From CAVUCH01 sp963697705 (GTDB lineage: Bacteria; Acidobacteriota; Vicinamibacteria; Vicinamibacterales; JAENWD01), in NCBI GenBank assembly GCA_963697705.1, contig CAVOPA010000003.1, forward strand, positions 620,001 to 684,000: DNA of 64,000 nt, read 5' to 3'. The translations under genes and the position numbers were made by a program. Shown here piece by piece: positions 24,716 through 35,804 of the stretch. The notes beneath the pieces are model-generated. The model was not told the DNA's origin and ran no database searches. It saw only the letters and a list, made by a program, of their open reading frames with translations. Each line of letters begins with the position of its first letter. Position 1 is the stretch's first letter.

Positions 24716-25630
24716 ATGCCACCTCCGCTCGGGCGCCGTTCGTTCGTGCGCGGCGCGTTGGCGTTGCCGATTGCCACGGCCGTCAACGTACAGCAGCCGG
24801 TCGTCGACGCCGCGCCCCGCGCGCGAATCAAACTGAGCTGCAATCTCTACTCGTTCAACGACGCGTTGACGAGCGGCGCGATGTCGCTCGAACAAGTGAT
24901 CGACTACTGCGCGGAGCTGGGCTTCGACGCGGTCGATCCCACCGGCTACTACTTCAAAGGCTACCCCGCGCCGGCATCCGACGAAGAGGTGTACCGGATC
25001 AAACACAGGGCCTTCCGAGCGGGACTCGACATCAGCGGCACCGGCGTCCGCAACAACTTCGTGCTCGCCGACGGATCCGCCCGCGATGCCGAAGTGGCAC
25101 ACGTCACGCGGTGGATCGACGTCGCGGCGAAGCTCGGCGCGCCGGTGCTTCGCGTGTTCTCCGGCCTCGAAGTGCCTCCCGGCCACACCGAGTCGGAGGC
25201 GCGCGACTGGGTGGTCGCCTGCCTCACCTCGGTCGCGGACCGCGCTGCGGCCCGCGGCGTGATCGTCGTGTTGCAGAATCACCACGACTTCGTGAAGACG
25301 GCCGAGCAGGTGCTGGAACTCCGCCGCCGCGTCCCGTCGGAGTGGTTCGGCCTCAACGTGGATATCGGCAGCCTCCGCATGGGGGATCCGTACGCGGAGA
25401 TCGCCAAGCTGGCGCCTTACGCCTACACCTGGCAGCTCAAGGAACGGCTGTATCGCCGCAACGAGGAGGAGAAGACCGACACCGCTGCCGTGGTCCGCAT
25501 CATCCGGGAGGCCGGCTACCGCGGATACGTACCGATCGAAACCCTGGGGCCAGGCGATCCACGCGAGAAAGTGCGCCGCTTCCTCGACGAGGTGCGTGCG
25601 GCCACGGCCGTGGGCGCACCTCGAGCGTGA
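24716..25630 (+). CDS. Exported sugar phosphate isomerase/epimerase-like TIM-barrel protein
   Basis: 304 residues. A twin-arginine-like start (RRSFVRGALALPIATAV, residues 6-22) suggests export. The rest is an AP endonuclease family 2 TIM barrel as in xylose isomerase-like sugar epimerases: SCNLYSFNDAL, LGFDAVDPTGYYF, LRVFSGLEVP, VVLQNHHDF, FGLNVDIGSLRMG and the late GYRGYVPIETLG carry the usual acidic and histidine metal ligands (about residues 45-280). The substrate is unknown. The ATG at 24716 is chosen from the adjacent -10 box; a TTG/CTG start upstream is unlikely. Confidence 0.85.
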   Translation: MPPPLGRRSFVRGALALPIATAVNVQQPVVDAAPRARIKLSCNLYSFNDALTSGAMSLEQVIDYCAELGFDAVDPTGYYFKGYPAPASDEEVYRIKHRAFRAGLDISGTGVRNNFVLADGSARDAEVAHVTRWIDVAAKLGAPVLRVFSGLEVPPGHTESEARDWVVACLTSVADRAAARGVIVVLQNHHDFVKTAEQVLELRRRVPSEWFGLNVDIGSLRMGDPYAEIAKLAPYAYTWQLKERLYRRNEEEKTDTAAVVRIIREAGYRGYVPIETLGPGDPREKVRRFLDEVRAATAVGAPRA

Positions 25631-25637
25631 ACGGGGC

Positions 25638-28357
25638 TTACCTGGGGGCCAATGTCAGGTAGTTCAGGTTTCCGAACACACCCGTAGGCCCATTCGCGTC
25701 CACGACCACCCGGAACACTTGCGTGCCGGCCCCGAGCGTGACGTTCTTCGTCACCGTGGTCCACTTCTGCCAGCCGCCGGTGTTTGGGACCGCGATCGGT
25801 CCGGTCTTGTCGACGCCGCCGACCTCCACGTGGAATGTCCCGCCGCCGCCGTTCACCGCCACTCGAGCGCTCAGGGTGTATGTGCCTGCGGCAGCCACGT
25901 CGACCGTGTACTTCAACCACTCCCCGGGAGTAATCCAGCCGACGTTGTAACCACCACCGATGTCCGTCGTCGCCTCGATGTCCACGTTGTTCGAGCGATA
26001 CGCGCCGCCGGCATTGCCGCTCGTCGTATCGTGATAGGCCACATCTCGACCGCCGGCGTCGAAGTCCTCAGCTTGCACCGTCCCCGGAAGTGCGCGCGCC
26101 ACTCCGCCGAACGGGCTCGAGCCGCCAGACGCCGACGTGAGCCGAATCCAGTTGATGTTGCCAATCGCCCCGTTAGGACCGTTCGCGTCGAAGGCAACGC
26201 GCAGCACCTGGACACCGGCGCCGAGCGTCACCGGCTTGGTGACCGTTCGCCACGACTGCCACCCGCCGGTATCGGGCACCGTCATGGGACCGGTCTTGTC
26301 GCCGCCGTTGGCTTCGACGTGGAACGTTCCGCCCGCCCCGCCGGAAGCGACTCGCGCCTCCAGGGTGTATGAGCCGGCCGACGCCACATTCACGGTAAAC
26401 TTCAACCATTCCCCAACTCTGATCCAGCCGACGTCATACCCGCCGCCGCTATCGCTCGTCTTCTCGATGTCCACCCCGGTCGGACCGGTAGTAGCCGCCG
26501 TAATTGGCCGTATCGGAGTCGTGGTATGCGACGCCCTCGCCGCCGTCATCGAAGTCTTCGGCCTGGAGCGTTCCGGGCACCGCGCGGGGGGAGCCTCCGT
26601 ACGGGCTCGAAGGCGTCGATGGCAGGATCGTCAGGGTGTTCGTGATGGTCTTGAGACCGAAGGTGGCGCTGATCTGCACCGTAGTCTGCTGCGTGACCCG
26701 CTGCGTCGTGACGTAGAACTCGCGCCAGAGTCCGCCATTGCTCCACGGCAGCACGTCGAATTGCGACGGCACCGTCGCGACCGCCGGGTTGCTGCTGGCG
26801 AGCTTGATCGTGGACCCGCCCGATCCCGTCGGGCTCGTCAACGTCGTTCGTCCGAGAGCGGGGCTGCCGCCGACCACGGGCGAGTTGAGCGTGAACGACG
26901 CCAGGCTCAGGATCCGGTTCGATTCACTCTGCGTGTTGTTGGCGACGTTCGGGTCGGTCTGGTCTGCCCGTACCGTCGCTGTGTGCGTGATGATGCCTGG
27001 GCCGGTCGTGCGCACGCGGAACATGACATCACGGGCAAATCCGCCGGGACCAATGGCGCCCTTCACGCGGCAGGTGAGCGTCTGCGCCGCCTGTGTGCAA
27101 TCGGCGGCGCTGCTGTCCCACCACGTGTACTCGGCAGGACCTGCCAGCGTGTCGGTGATCACGATCCCGGTGACCCAGTGTGGCGCGTCGTGCCAGACGG
27201 TCGCGCCAAGATCCAGCGATCTGCCGGCTTCCTGCGGGTTCGGAATGTTGGTGTCGAGCTGATTGCTATGGGCGTCGACCCTGAGGAACAGATCCACGGG
27301 GGGAGACAGCAGAAACGCCCTGGTCTGCCCGTTGTGGAGGCCATAGCCGACGATGTTCCCGTGGCCATCGGTGCCGTTGGCCGTCTGCAGCACCCAGCCC
27401 GAGCCGGCCGTCAGCAGGGTATTGAGGTCTTCTATCGCTCCGTTCCTCCACCGTACTGCGTGACGGGCCCCGCCGGTCGTCTCCGCCTCGCCCACAACCA
27501 TTCCCGCCGGATCGATGCCGTGGGCATAGGCAAAGCTACCACCGAGGCCCGGCAGCGTCTGCATGGCGCCGCCGGTGTAGATGAAGGCCCGCGAGGATGT
27601 GTTGTTGGTGGCGAGCCAGTAGCCTGCCACCTGGTCGTAGTCGTTGATGGCGGTGGCCACGCTCGTACCCGCTGGCGACCCGAGATCCTTGGCGACGCCG
27701 TCAATGTACAGGAAGGCATGTGACACCGCGTTGCCCGCCAGGCTTGCCTGCCCGACAATGTGGTCGTACTGATTCAACCGCCAGCGCCGTGCTGTTGCTG
27801 CCCCCGAAGGAGACCGGCAGGGCCGACATGTGTCCGTCGCGGTACACGAACGCGCGAGTGGCCGCATCACCTGCCGTGTAGGACCACCCGACGACGACTT
27901 TGGAGTCGTTGACGCCGTACGCTCGGCTCTCGGAGCCGCCGAGCGTGCCGAGATCGATCATCGGTCCTGCCGTGGGATATCCGTCTGCCCACAAGAAGGC
28001 GTGGTACTTCGACGTGGAGAGCTGCGCGCGACCGGCGATGTAGGAGTTGTAGCCACTCACCGCCCACGCCTCGCTGTTCGAGCCGCCGAGCGTGCCGAGA
28101 TTGGTGAACCCATCGAAGAACCGGTACCGGAACGCTCGAGTAGCGCCTGACGCGGTGGTGCTGCTCCCCACGACGGAGTACGCCAGGTCGCCCACCGCAC
28201 GGGCGCGGCTCTGAGATCCGCCCAGTGTGCCGAGATCAACCGCGGTGTACGCGGTGCCGGACGACTGCGTGGCCACCGGGCGCTCGCTCGTGACGAGGGC
28301 CGCGCCGATGATGAGCGTCGTGACGGAGGCGGTGACGACGAGAGACCGGCGACGCAT
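25638..28357 (-). pseudogene. Secreted HAF-repeat / CBM6 exoprotein broken by two frameshifts
   Basis: N-terminal signal peptide (VVTASVTTLIIGAALVTS, about residues 6-23), then about seven HAF-type repeats with LGTLGGSxSxAxAV cores. A DUF11-like beta domain (DAPHWVTGIVITDTLAGPAEY) and an IPT/Ig-like stretch follow, and two carbohydrate-binding CBM6 modules end it (VDIEATTDIGGGYNVGWI, GEWLKYTVDVAAAGTYTL). Frame changes are near 27774 (NSTALAV to NQYDHIVGQ) and near 26479 (YGGYYRS to GVDIEKTSDSGGGYD); each is explained by one extra base. Good GGGGAGG ribosome site. If read through it would be an approximately 905-residue secreted polysaccharide-binding protein. The enzyme activity, if any, is not seen. 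Confidence 0.75.
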
Positions 28358-28624
28358 GGCGAACCTCCCCGCGGGACTCCTGACAAACCGGCAGCAACGC
28401 CGCCTCCGGCATCAAACCGAATGGGCATGGCCGCATCAAAGTGTTCCGATCCGTCGCCGCGCCGCTCGCCGCACCGAGCATGCCGTTGAGGCAGACGATT
28501 GCGCGACTCTATACGTGCGGACGGCTGTGCGCAAATTCGAGGGGTTTTGCGCGCCTCGCGCACTGCCCCGCGGCGAATGGGCGCGAACGAATTCGAGGCA
28601 GTGGTCGAGAATGGCAGAGCTGGC

Positions 28625-31600
28625 TCAATGCGCAACGGTGGCCTTGCGCTCCAGCTTTCCCCAGCCCACCGTCGTACCGCGCACCGCGGTCGTGATCGAC
28701 TTCACGACCACGTAGTACATCAACTGGCGATATGCGATCCGCTGCAGGGGCAGCCAGACCAGCAGCCGCTTGTCTTCTTTTTTCTCGAGGAAGAACGCCA
28801 GCAGCGCCGCCCCGAGATCCACGGCGACGAAGAGCGAGTAGAAGAACAGCGTGCGCGTGAGCGCCTCGGCGGAATACTCGGCCGGGTGTTGATGCTGCTG
28901 CACGAGCGCCGCCACGCCCGCCAGCACCATCTGCAGATCCATGACCGGTCCCACGAGCGGGAACAGCAGCTGAAAGACGAGCAGGTTCGGCAGCGCCACC
29001 ATCCCCAGTGCGCCGAAGCGGGGCCGCAGCAAGGCGTCACGCTGCTTCCACGCCGCCTGCAGGGTGCCGAACACCCACCGGAAGCGCTGCTTCAGGAGCC
29101 CTCGGACCGTGTCGGGCGCCTCGGTGTAGGCGAGCGCGCGCGCCTCGTACACCACGTCGTATCCCTGCCGCAGGATGGCCATCGTGAGATCCGCATCTTC
29201 GGCCAGCGTGTCGGTGGAGAACCCACCCGCCGCGAGCACGAGCTCGCGCCGCCACGCCCCGACCGCGCCCGGAACGACCGTGATGCACCCGAGCAGATCG
29301 AACGCACGCCGATCGAGGTTCTGGCTGGTGATGTACTCGAGCGCCTGCCAGCGCGTGAGGAGGTTGAGACGGTTCCCCACCTTCGCGTTGCCGGCGACCG
29401 CGCCGACGCGCGGATTCGAGAACGCGGCCGCGAGCAGCCGCACGGTGTCGGGGCTGAACACCGTGTCGGCATCGAGCGCGACGACGATCGGAGCGGTAGT
29501 GTGGCGCATGCCGAAGTTGAGGGCGGCCGACTTGCCGCCGTTCGGGGTGCGAAACGCCCGGACTCGAGCCTCGCCCGCGAACGCGCGTGTCACCGCATCC
29601 AACGTGTCATCGCTCGACCCGTCGTCCACGACCACGATCTCGAACGGAGGGCCGTTCGAACCCAGCAGGGAGCGCACCGTCCTCACGATCACGCGTGCTT
29701 CGTTGTACGCCGGTACGACCACCGCGATGGCGTCGGCAGGGTGATCGGCCGCCGCTGCGCGGGCCCTCGACCTCACCTTCTGTGCGATGGCCAGCAGGCC
29801 AATCGCGGCCAGGCGCGCAATGCCGAGCACGATGCCGAGGAGAAACAGCGTCCGCAGCACCGCGCTCACCGAGCCGAGAGCCATGAAGGCCGCATCCGAG
29901 GCAATCAGGGAGAAGCCGCTCCCGGACGGCACCGGCGGCATGACGGCATCTCTCGTCAGTCCCATCAGCGACGAGACGGTCACCAGCTCGAATCCATTCT
30001 GCCGAAGCGACCGGATGATGCCGGGCAGCGCGTCGACGGTTTCCTGGCGGTTGCCGCCGCTGTCGTGCAGCAGCACGATGCGGCCCTTGCCGGCCTGCGC
30101 CTGCTGCAGCGTAGCGCCCACGATCCGATCCACGCCCGGGTTCTTCCAGTCGCCGGGGTCAATCCCGATGCCGATGGTGTAATAGCCGCGGTTGCTGGTG
30201 AACAGGAGCGGAGCGACCTGGTCTGGAGTCTCGGGCTCGATGTCTTCCGCGTATGGCGGCCTGAACAGGAGCGAGCGCCGGCCCGCGGTCGCTTCGAAGA
30301 GGCGCTCCGTGGCGTTGATCTCGAGGCGGAGCTGCTGCCACGAGATCGCGGAGATGTCCGGGTGCGTGAAGGTGTGATTGCCGATCTCGTGGCCCTCGTC
30401 GAGGATGCGCCGCACGATGCGCCGGTTCAGGTCGGCGTTGAGGCCGATGACGAAAAACGTCGCCGGCGCATGCTCACGGCGCAGCGCGTCCAATATCTGC
30501 GGTGTCCACACGGCGTCGGGCCCGTCGTCGAAGGTGAGCGCGACGCGGCGCGGGGAGTCGGCGCCCCAGCGCGAGATGATGTAGGCAGACGGGAACTCGA
30601 GGACCCGCTCGCCCGTGATCAGTTGCCTGGTCGTGTCGTACTGCACTTCGCGGCGGCCCAGGCGCGGCGTGCCGGTGACCCGCAGCACCTCGCCGCGACC
30701 TTCGTAGTCGATGTCGTACCCATAGCCGATCGTCTCGATGCCGTGCGCCACGCCGGCGCCGAGCGCATCACGGTGATCGAGGACCGTCCAGATCGTGGGG
30801 TCCTCGGAGCCCAGCCGCCAGAGCGCCACGCCGTGCGGCTGGTACGCCTCTGCCTCCCGCAGCTGGTTGAAGGCGGTGACCGCGTTCAGGAACCACACCT
30901 GGTGCGGCTGCTCGTGCTCGTCCGCGTACGCAAACGTCGGGTTCAACGACGACGGGTCGAGTGCAATGACGCCCTCGGAATCGGCAGCGGTCCGGATCGC
31001 CTCCTGGAACGAGACCACGGTGCCATCACCGCGGCGCTGGGACCAGTCGTACCCGTAGCTCCCAATCGCAACGACGACCCGTTCGGCGTCGAGCCGCTCG
31101 AGGCGGCGCTCGAGCGTGTCGGCGAACCACTGCTGCGACGCGAGCGGGCCGGCCTCGCCGGAGCCGGTGTGTTCGTCGTATGCCATGAGCACCAGGTAAT
31201 CGGTGGCGGCCGCGAGGCCCTCGTAGTCGAAGGCGGGATCGTCGAACGGTACGGATTGCGAGACTTCCAGCCCGGCGCCGTGAAACCGCGCGTAGAGCTC
31301 GCGCATGAACGTGAGCAGGTCGCGGCGGCTGCGGGCGGGCAGGCTCTCGAAATCGATGCTGACGCCTGCGAGCTTCCGTTGCTGCACGAACGCGAGCAGG
31401 TTGTCGATCGTGTGCGCGCGGTCCGCGGGCTGGGCCAGCATCACGGCCAACGCAGCTCCGTCCCATTCCCCGCTGGCTGCGTGGAAGTTGTTGACGAGCG
31501 GCACGATTCGAAGCTCGGGACGTGTCTCCCGGACGAACGACAGGACCTCGGCCTGACGACCCGGGTCGTCGGGCACGAGGGCGCCGTGCGCGTCTCCCAC

Positions 31601-32029
31601 GTGCAGCCACTCGGGGATGAGCGTGTCGATGCTGGCGATGTGCTGCTTGAGCGAGGTCAGGCTGGTGTCGTCCCAGTTGACGAAGTACGCCACCAGGCGC
31701 GTCGGCTGGGCAGCGTGTGGAACAGCACGCACGGGGCGATGCCGCCGGTCAGCCAGTTCCGTGAGCGCGCGCCTGTAGTCGAGATACCGGCGTTCGGCCC
31801 GGCGGACGGGGCGCTCGGGCCGCGGCAACACCAGGTGGTGCACCTGCGGCAGCCTGGGAACAGGCAGGAGGCCGAGGCTGGGCAATACGGGATTGACCAG
31901 AACGGTCGCCACGAGGCTCACGAAGGAGAGAGAAATGATGCCGAGCAGGGTCGCGCCGCTGCGCCGGACCCAGCGCCATCGACGTTGATGCGGATCGTAG
32001 AAAACCGGAGCACGGTCGCGGAGGGACAT
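28625..32029 (-). CDS. GH18 / polysaccharide deacetylase / family 2 glycosyltransferase fusion
   Basis: 1134 residues in three enzyme domains. After one N-terminal membrane helix (about 26-50), residues 110-430 are a GH18-like barrel (LAGVSIDFESL with D226 and catalytic-position E228; LVLMAYDEHTG). Residues about 490-700 are a NodB deacetylase (TFDDGPD with D501-D502, NHTFTHPD, RPPYAED). Two helices then lead to a GT2 domain (VVVPAYNE, DDGSSDDT, DADT at 853-856, EDADLT, QRFRW) and four C-terminal helices. This resembles joined PgaB/PgaC-like functions: making, deacetylating and possibly trimming a beta-linked N-acetylhexosamine polymer at the inner membrane. The GT2 active site is cytoplasmic; the other two should be outside. 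Confidence 0.88.
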   Translation of the reverse strand: MSLRDRAPVFYDPHQRRWRWVRRSGATLLGIISLSFVSLVATVLVNPVLPSLGLLPVPRLPQVHHLVLPRPERPVRRAERRYLDYRRALTELADRRHRPVRAVPHAAQPTRLVAYFVNWDDTSLTSLKQHIASIDTLIPEWLHVGDAHGALVPDDPGRQAEVLSFVRETRPELRIVPLVNNFHAASGEWDGAALAVMLAQPADRAHTIDNLLAFVQQRKLAGVSIDFESLPARSRRDLLTFMRELYARFHGAGLEVSQSVPFDDPAFDYEGLAAATDYLVLMAYDEHTGSGEAGPLASQQWFADTLERRLERLDAERVVVAIGSYGYDWSQRRGDGTVVSFQEAIRTAADSEGVIALDPSSLNPTFAYADEHEQPHQVWFLNAVTAFNQLREAEAYQPHGVALWRLGSEDPTIWTVLDHRDALGAGVAHGIETIGYGYDIDYEGRGEVLRVTGTPRLGRREVQYDTTRQLITGERVLEFPSAYIISRWGADSPRRVALTFDDGPDAVWTPQILDALRREHAPATFFVIGLNADLNRRIVRRILDEGHEIGNHTFTHPDISAISWQQLRLEINATERLFEATAGRRSLLFRPPYAEDIEPETPDQVAPLLFTSNRGYYTIGIGIDPGDWKNPGVDRIVGATLQQAQAGKGRIVLLHDSGGNRQETVDALPGIIRSLRQNGFELVTVSSLMGLTRDAVMPPVPSGSGFSLIASDAAFMALGSVSAVLRTLFLLGIVLGIARLAAIGLLAIAQKVRSRARAAAADHPADAIAVVVPAYNEARVIVRTVRSLLGSNGPPFEIVVVDDGSSDDTLDAVTRAFAGEARVRAFRTPNGGKSAALNFGMRHTTAPIVVALDADTVFSPDTVRLLAAAFSNPRVGAVAGNAKVGNRLNLLTRWQALEYITSQNLDRRAFDLLGCITVVPGAVGAWRRELVLAAGGFSTDTLAEDADLTMAILRQGYDVVYEARALAYTEAPDTVRGLLKQRFRWVFGTLQAAWKQRDALLRPRFGALGMVALPNLLVFQLLFPLVGPVMDLQMVLAGVAALVQQHQHPAEYSAEALTRTLFFYSLFVAVDLGAALLAFFLEKKEDKRLLVWLPLQRIAYRQLMYYVVVKSITTAVRGTTVGWGKLERKATVAH

Positions 32030-32143
32030 CGGATCGGCTGACGCGATCTTGCCACGAACGAGCGTGGACCGAGTGGGCGATTCTGTGCCTTGGCAGTGTG
32101 ACCCACGGGACGGCAGGCCAGAATGCCTCCGGAGCCGCGTGCC

Positions 32144-32497
32144 TCAATCCGCGAACGGCAGCCGTCGGTCCGTGCGCTTCCCGCGCGTCAGCCGGCGCTT
32201 GCGCTTGTGCTCGAGTTCCTGCAGGACCGCCGCAGAGACGGATTCGGAGAGCTCACGCAGCACGGCGGCGACCATGCGGTCCCGTCGCAGCCCTGGATCC
32301 AGCGGAATCGTGAACAGCTCCGCCACATCGATGTTCAGAGCGCGCGCCATCTTGACGAGGGTGTCCGTACCGCAATGGCCGCCGCGGACGGCGTGCAGGA
32401 CGGTCGTGCGGCTGATGCCCGCCAGCCGCGCGAGCTCGAGTTGCGTCATGCCTCGTTCGTGCAGCAACGCCCGAATCGCCTCACCCCAGACGCTCAT
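32144..32497 (-). CDS. XRE-family DNA-binding regulator
   Basis: 117 residues. A helix-turn-helix of the Cro/C1 type at about residues 6-58 (GMTQLELARLAGISRTTVLH then LVKMARALNIDVAEL). The C-terminal 50 residues are helical and end in a basic stretch (EHKRKRRLTRGKR). The -10 box at 32507-32512 puts the start 3 bases before the ATG. Its targets are unknown; it lies between the polymer synthase and the TonB receptor, either of which could be regulated. Confidence 0.85.
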   Translation of the reverse strand: MSVWGEAIRALLHERGMTQLELARLAGISRTTVLHAVRGGHCGTDTLVKMARALNIDVAELFTIPLDPGLRRDRMVAAVLRELSESVSAAVLQELEHKRKRRLTRGKRTDRRLPFAD

Positions 32498-32506
32498 GGT
32501 CGCCTA

Positions 32507-32512
32507 ACTCTA
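32507..32512 (-). promoter_or_regulatory. -10 box of the XRE gene, near-leaderless
   Basis: TAGAGT on the minus strand (4/6) gives a start near 32500, three bases before the ATG at 32497. Confidence 0.4.
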
Positions 32513-32578
32513 CAACAAGCAGCCGGGATGAAGGCCATCGCCTCCGAACGTCAGCCCGCCCGCGGTGTGCCGCGACGT

Positions 32579-35500
32579 TTAGAACTCAAATCGCGCCACC
32601 AGCTGAAGCTGGCGCGCGGAATACGCCGACAGGCTCTGCCCGAACGTCGGCCGATCGACGAAGCTGTCGGGAAGCCCGAAGTTGGCGCGGTTGAGCGCGT
32701 TGTAGATCTCGAGCCGCGCGTCCAGACGACGCTCCCCGCCGAGCGCAAACACACGCCCGAGCGCCGCATCGAGGCTCGCGAACGCCGGCCCCGTCAGGAT
32801 GTTGCGCCCGGCGTCGCCGAACGTGTACGGCGGCGCAATCACGAACGCGCGGCCGCCATAGCGCACGGCGTTGGCGGGCGCGGCTGCAGGATCGACCGCG
32901 TTCGGGCGGTCGTACCCGAACGAACCGCCAACGTTGCCCGTGTTGCTGTTGTCGAATCCGACGCGCGGCGTGAAAGGGCGCCCTGACTGGATCGCAAGGA
33001 TCGCGCTCGCCTGCCAGCCCCGCGCCCACCACCACGTCGCGCGATCGGGAAGGACCCATACGACCGCGGTCGAGAGCCGATGCCGCACGTCGAAGTCCGA
33101 CAGCCCGCGCTCGGCCGCGGCGTTGCTGCCCTGCTGCGGCGTGTTGTCGTTCCCATCGCTCGGCAGGAACGCCGAGGCGTCGTCGATGGACTTGGACCAC
33201 GTGTAGGCAAGGCGAAGCGACAGCCCGCGCGCATGCTGCCGCTCGGCCCGCAGCTGCAGCGCATGGTACGACGAAGAGGCCGCTGGCTCCACCAGCAGGA
33301 TGTCGCCGTAGCCCGCCGTCGGCCGGCGCGGATCCAGCGGTCCGGGGCCAGGCACCGGCTGGTTGATGTTGCGGCGGCGCACGAGGTGCTCGCCGTGCGA
33401 GCCGACGTATCGCGCGCCAAGTTCGACGCCACGCACCCGCGCGTCGAGGCCAAGGCTGCCCTGCCCTGTGACGGCGGTGTCGAAGTCGGGCTGCAAGGTG
33501 TTGACGGCTGGCGACGGCCGGATGCCGTGTCCCGCCGGGAATGGATTCGAAATGGAGAGCGGCTGTCCGAACGGGACGAACACCTGGAGATCGAAGTACG
33601 GCGGGTTGAAGTAGAGCGCCGAGTTCTCGATCAGCGTGCCGCTGTCGTAATAGAGCCCGTAGCCGGCGCGCAAAGTCATGTCAGCGGCGCCGGTGAGCCG
33701 CCAGCTCGCGCCGATGCGCGGCGCCAGGTTGTTGCGATCCGTGCTCACGCCCGACCGTGGCACACCGTTCTCGCCGACCGGCACGAGCGTGTCGGTCGCG
33801 AGATCGAAAATTCGCATCCGGTCCGCCGCATCGACCGGCGGCTGGTTCAGCTCGTAGCGAAGGCCGGTGTCGATCGTGAGCGACGAGGCGGGACGCCAGT
33901 CGTGCTGCGCGAACAGGTTGAACGCATTGGTCCGCAGCGCCTGCGGGTTGTCGTTGACGGCGAGCAGGGTCAGTGACGGCAGGCCGAGCAACAGGTCGCC
34001 CAGCGCGTTTCCCGTGTACGCACCGCGGAACGTCAGCTGACCGCGCGCGAAGAGATGGTTGTAGCCATCCGACCGATAGTGCCGCACTTCCCCGCCGACC
34101 TTGAGATGGTGGCGCCCGCGCTCGACGGTCAGGCTGTCGCTGACGTGGATCGTCTGCGTGCGCCGCGACACCGGCAGGTTCGGATCGTCGCCGAGCGTTT
34201 CGTAGCCGGCCATGACGAACGCCGGGTACCCACCGTCTGCCTCCGGCAGCGTTGGGCCCGTGATCCCCAGCGCCTCGAAGCCGTTCAGCCCGCTCGCGAG
34301 CGGTGCGTTCTGGCGTCGCAGCCGGTTCCATCCGACCCGGACCTCGTTGAAGACGCCGTGCGGCAGCATCAGCGAGGCACCGGCCGCGGCGTTCTGACCG
34401 ACGTCCACAACGGAGATGCCGAACCCGGGCACGTTGCGTCCACGCGCCGGGAATGGCTGGGCACGCTCATCCGCGGTGAGGCTATAGCGAAGGAACACGG
34501 GGTTCTCACGCCACGAGTGGTGGTCGGTCTTGACGGTCAGCTGGAGCCCGTCTCGCGACCCGAGCGGTGAGGTCACCAGGTTCTGGTCGGCGGCCGCGCG
34601 GTTCGGATCCGGATAGAGCGCCGCCGTGTTCACACCGGCCGGATCGAGACGATCGGTTGGAATCCGATTGCCCGGGAACGCCGCACCGGTGAGCGGGTCA
34701 CGCAGCACCAGGCCACTGGCGCCGAAATCGCCGGCTCGCTCCCTTTCGGTGGGTACGTGGGCCACCCGGGTCTCGGCACTGCGCGTCCAGAGCCCTTCGG
34801 CGCTCGCGAAGTAGAAGCTGCGTGCCCGGGTGATGGGCCCACCGATCGTGCCGCCGAACTGGTGGCGTCGGAACAGCGGCGTGGGCTCATCGGGCGCGTC
34901 GAAGACCCCTCGCGCATCGAAGGCCTCGTCTCGCCAGTACTCGAACATCGAGCCCCGCGCACGGCTGCCACCAGACTTCGTGACGACGTTCACCTGCGCG
35001 CCGCTGTTGCGGCCGTACTCGGCATCGTAGGTGTTCTGGACGAGCGTGAACTCCTGGATCGCATCGAGGCTGGGCGTGACCACCAGCCGGTTGAGAAACA
35101 GATCGTTGTTGTCCACTCCGTCGAGCAGGAAGTTGTTCGCCGCCTCCCGGGCGCCTGACACGTTTACGCCCGCGTTGCGCCTGCGTGGAGAGGCGCGAGC
35201 CAGGGGCCGGCGTCGCCGCGCCGGGCGATTGGTACGTGAACTGAAGGAAGTCGCGGTTCTCGACCGGCACCATGACGAGCAGCCGACCTTCGAAGCTCTC
35301 GCCAAGCGTGCTGTCGCCTGTCTTCAATCGCGCGGCGTCCGCACTGACGACGATCGACTCTTCGAACGACCCTGGCACCAGCACCAGGTCCAGCGTTCCC
35401 TTGCCGCCCGCCTCGAGGCGCACGTCGTTCACGACTTCCTTCTTGAACCCCGCCACGCTGGCCGTGACGCGGTACACGCCGGCGGGCAGGAGCGGCACCG

Positions 35501-35732
35501 TGAGCGTTCCTGCGCTCGTCGTCATGGCCACGCGCTCGACGGCGCTGGCCTGGTTCACCAGGCGCACTTCGACCGCCGGCAATAGCGCTCCACCCGCGTC
35601 ACGCGCCTCGACGACGAGCGTGGCGGTCGCGGTCTGGGCGGCGACAGGACTGGAACCGAGCAGGACGCACGAGATGAGCGCGAACGTCGCATGCAGCACA
35701 CGAGAACCGACGAGCAACCGCGGGTGACTCAT
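32579..35732 (-). pseudogene. Oar-like TonB-dependent receptor, one frameshift
   Basis: Read through, this is an approximately 1050-residue outer-membrane receptor with the acidobacterial Oar layout. There is a signal peptide (FALISCVLLGSSPVAAQ), a CarboxypepD_reg domain (LLPAGVYRVTASVAGFKKE), a plug (NNFLLDGVDNNDLFLNR, TYDAEYGRNSGAQVNVVTKS) and a beta barrel ending in LVARFEF with the terminal aromatic residue. The frame breaks between RLSTQ and NAGVNVSG near 35177, one extra base. The start is taken at the ATG at 35732, since the ATG at 35747 lies within the -10 box. It may transport sugars or peptides; no substrate evidence. The break may be real or a sequence error. Confidence 0.85.
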
Positions 35733-35745
35733 GGTATGAAGGGTC

Positions 35746-35751
35746 ATTGTA
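35746..35751 (-). promoter_or_regulatory. -10 box of the TonB receptor gene
   Basis: TACAAT on the minus strand (5/6). The ATG at 35747 overlaps its last base; transcription from near 35739 leaves a 7-base leader to the ATG at 35732. Confidence 0.5.
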
Positions 35752-35804
35752 CGAATTCGGCCGAACGCATTCCTGATGTGTGAATCCTTGCCCGGAGGTT
35801 CCTC

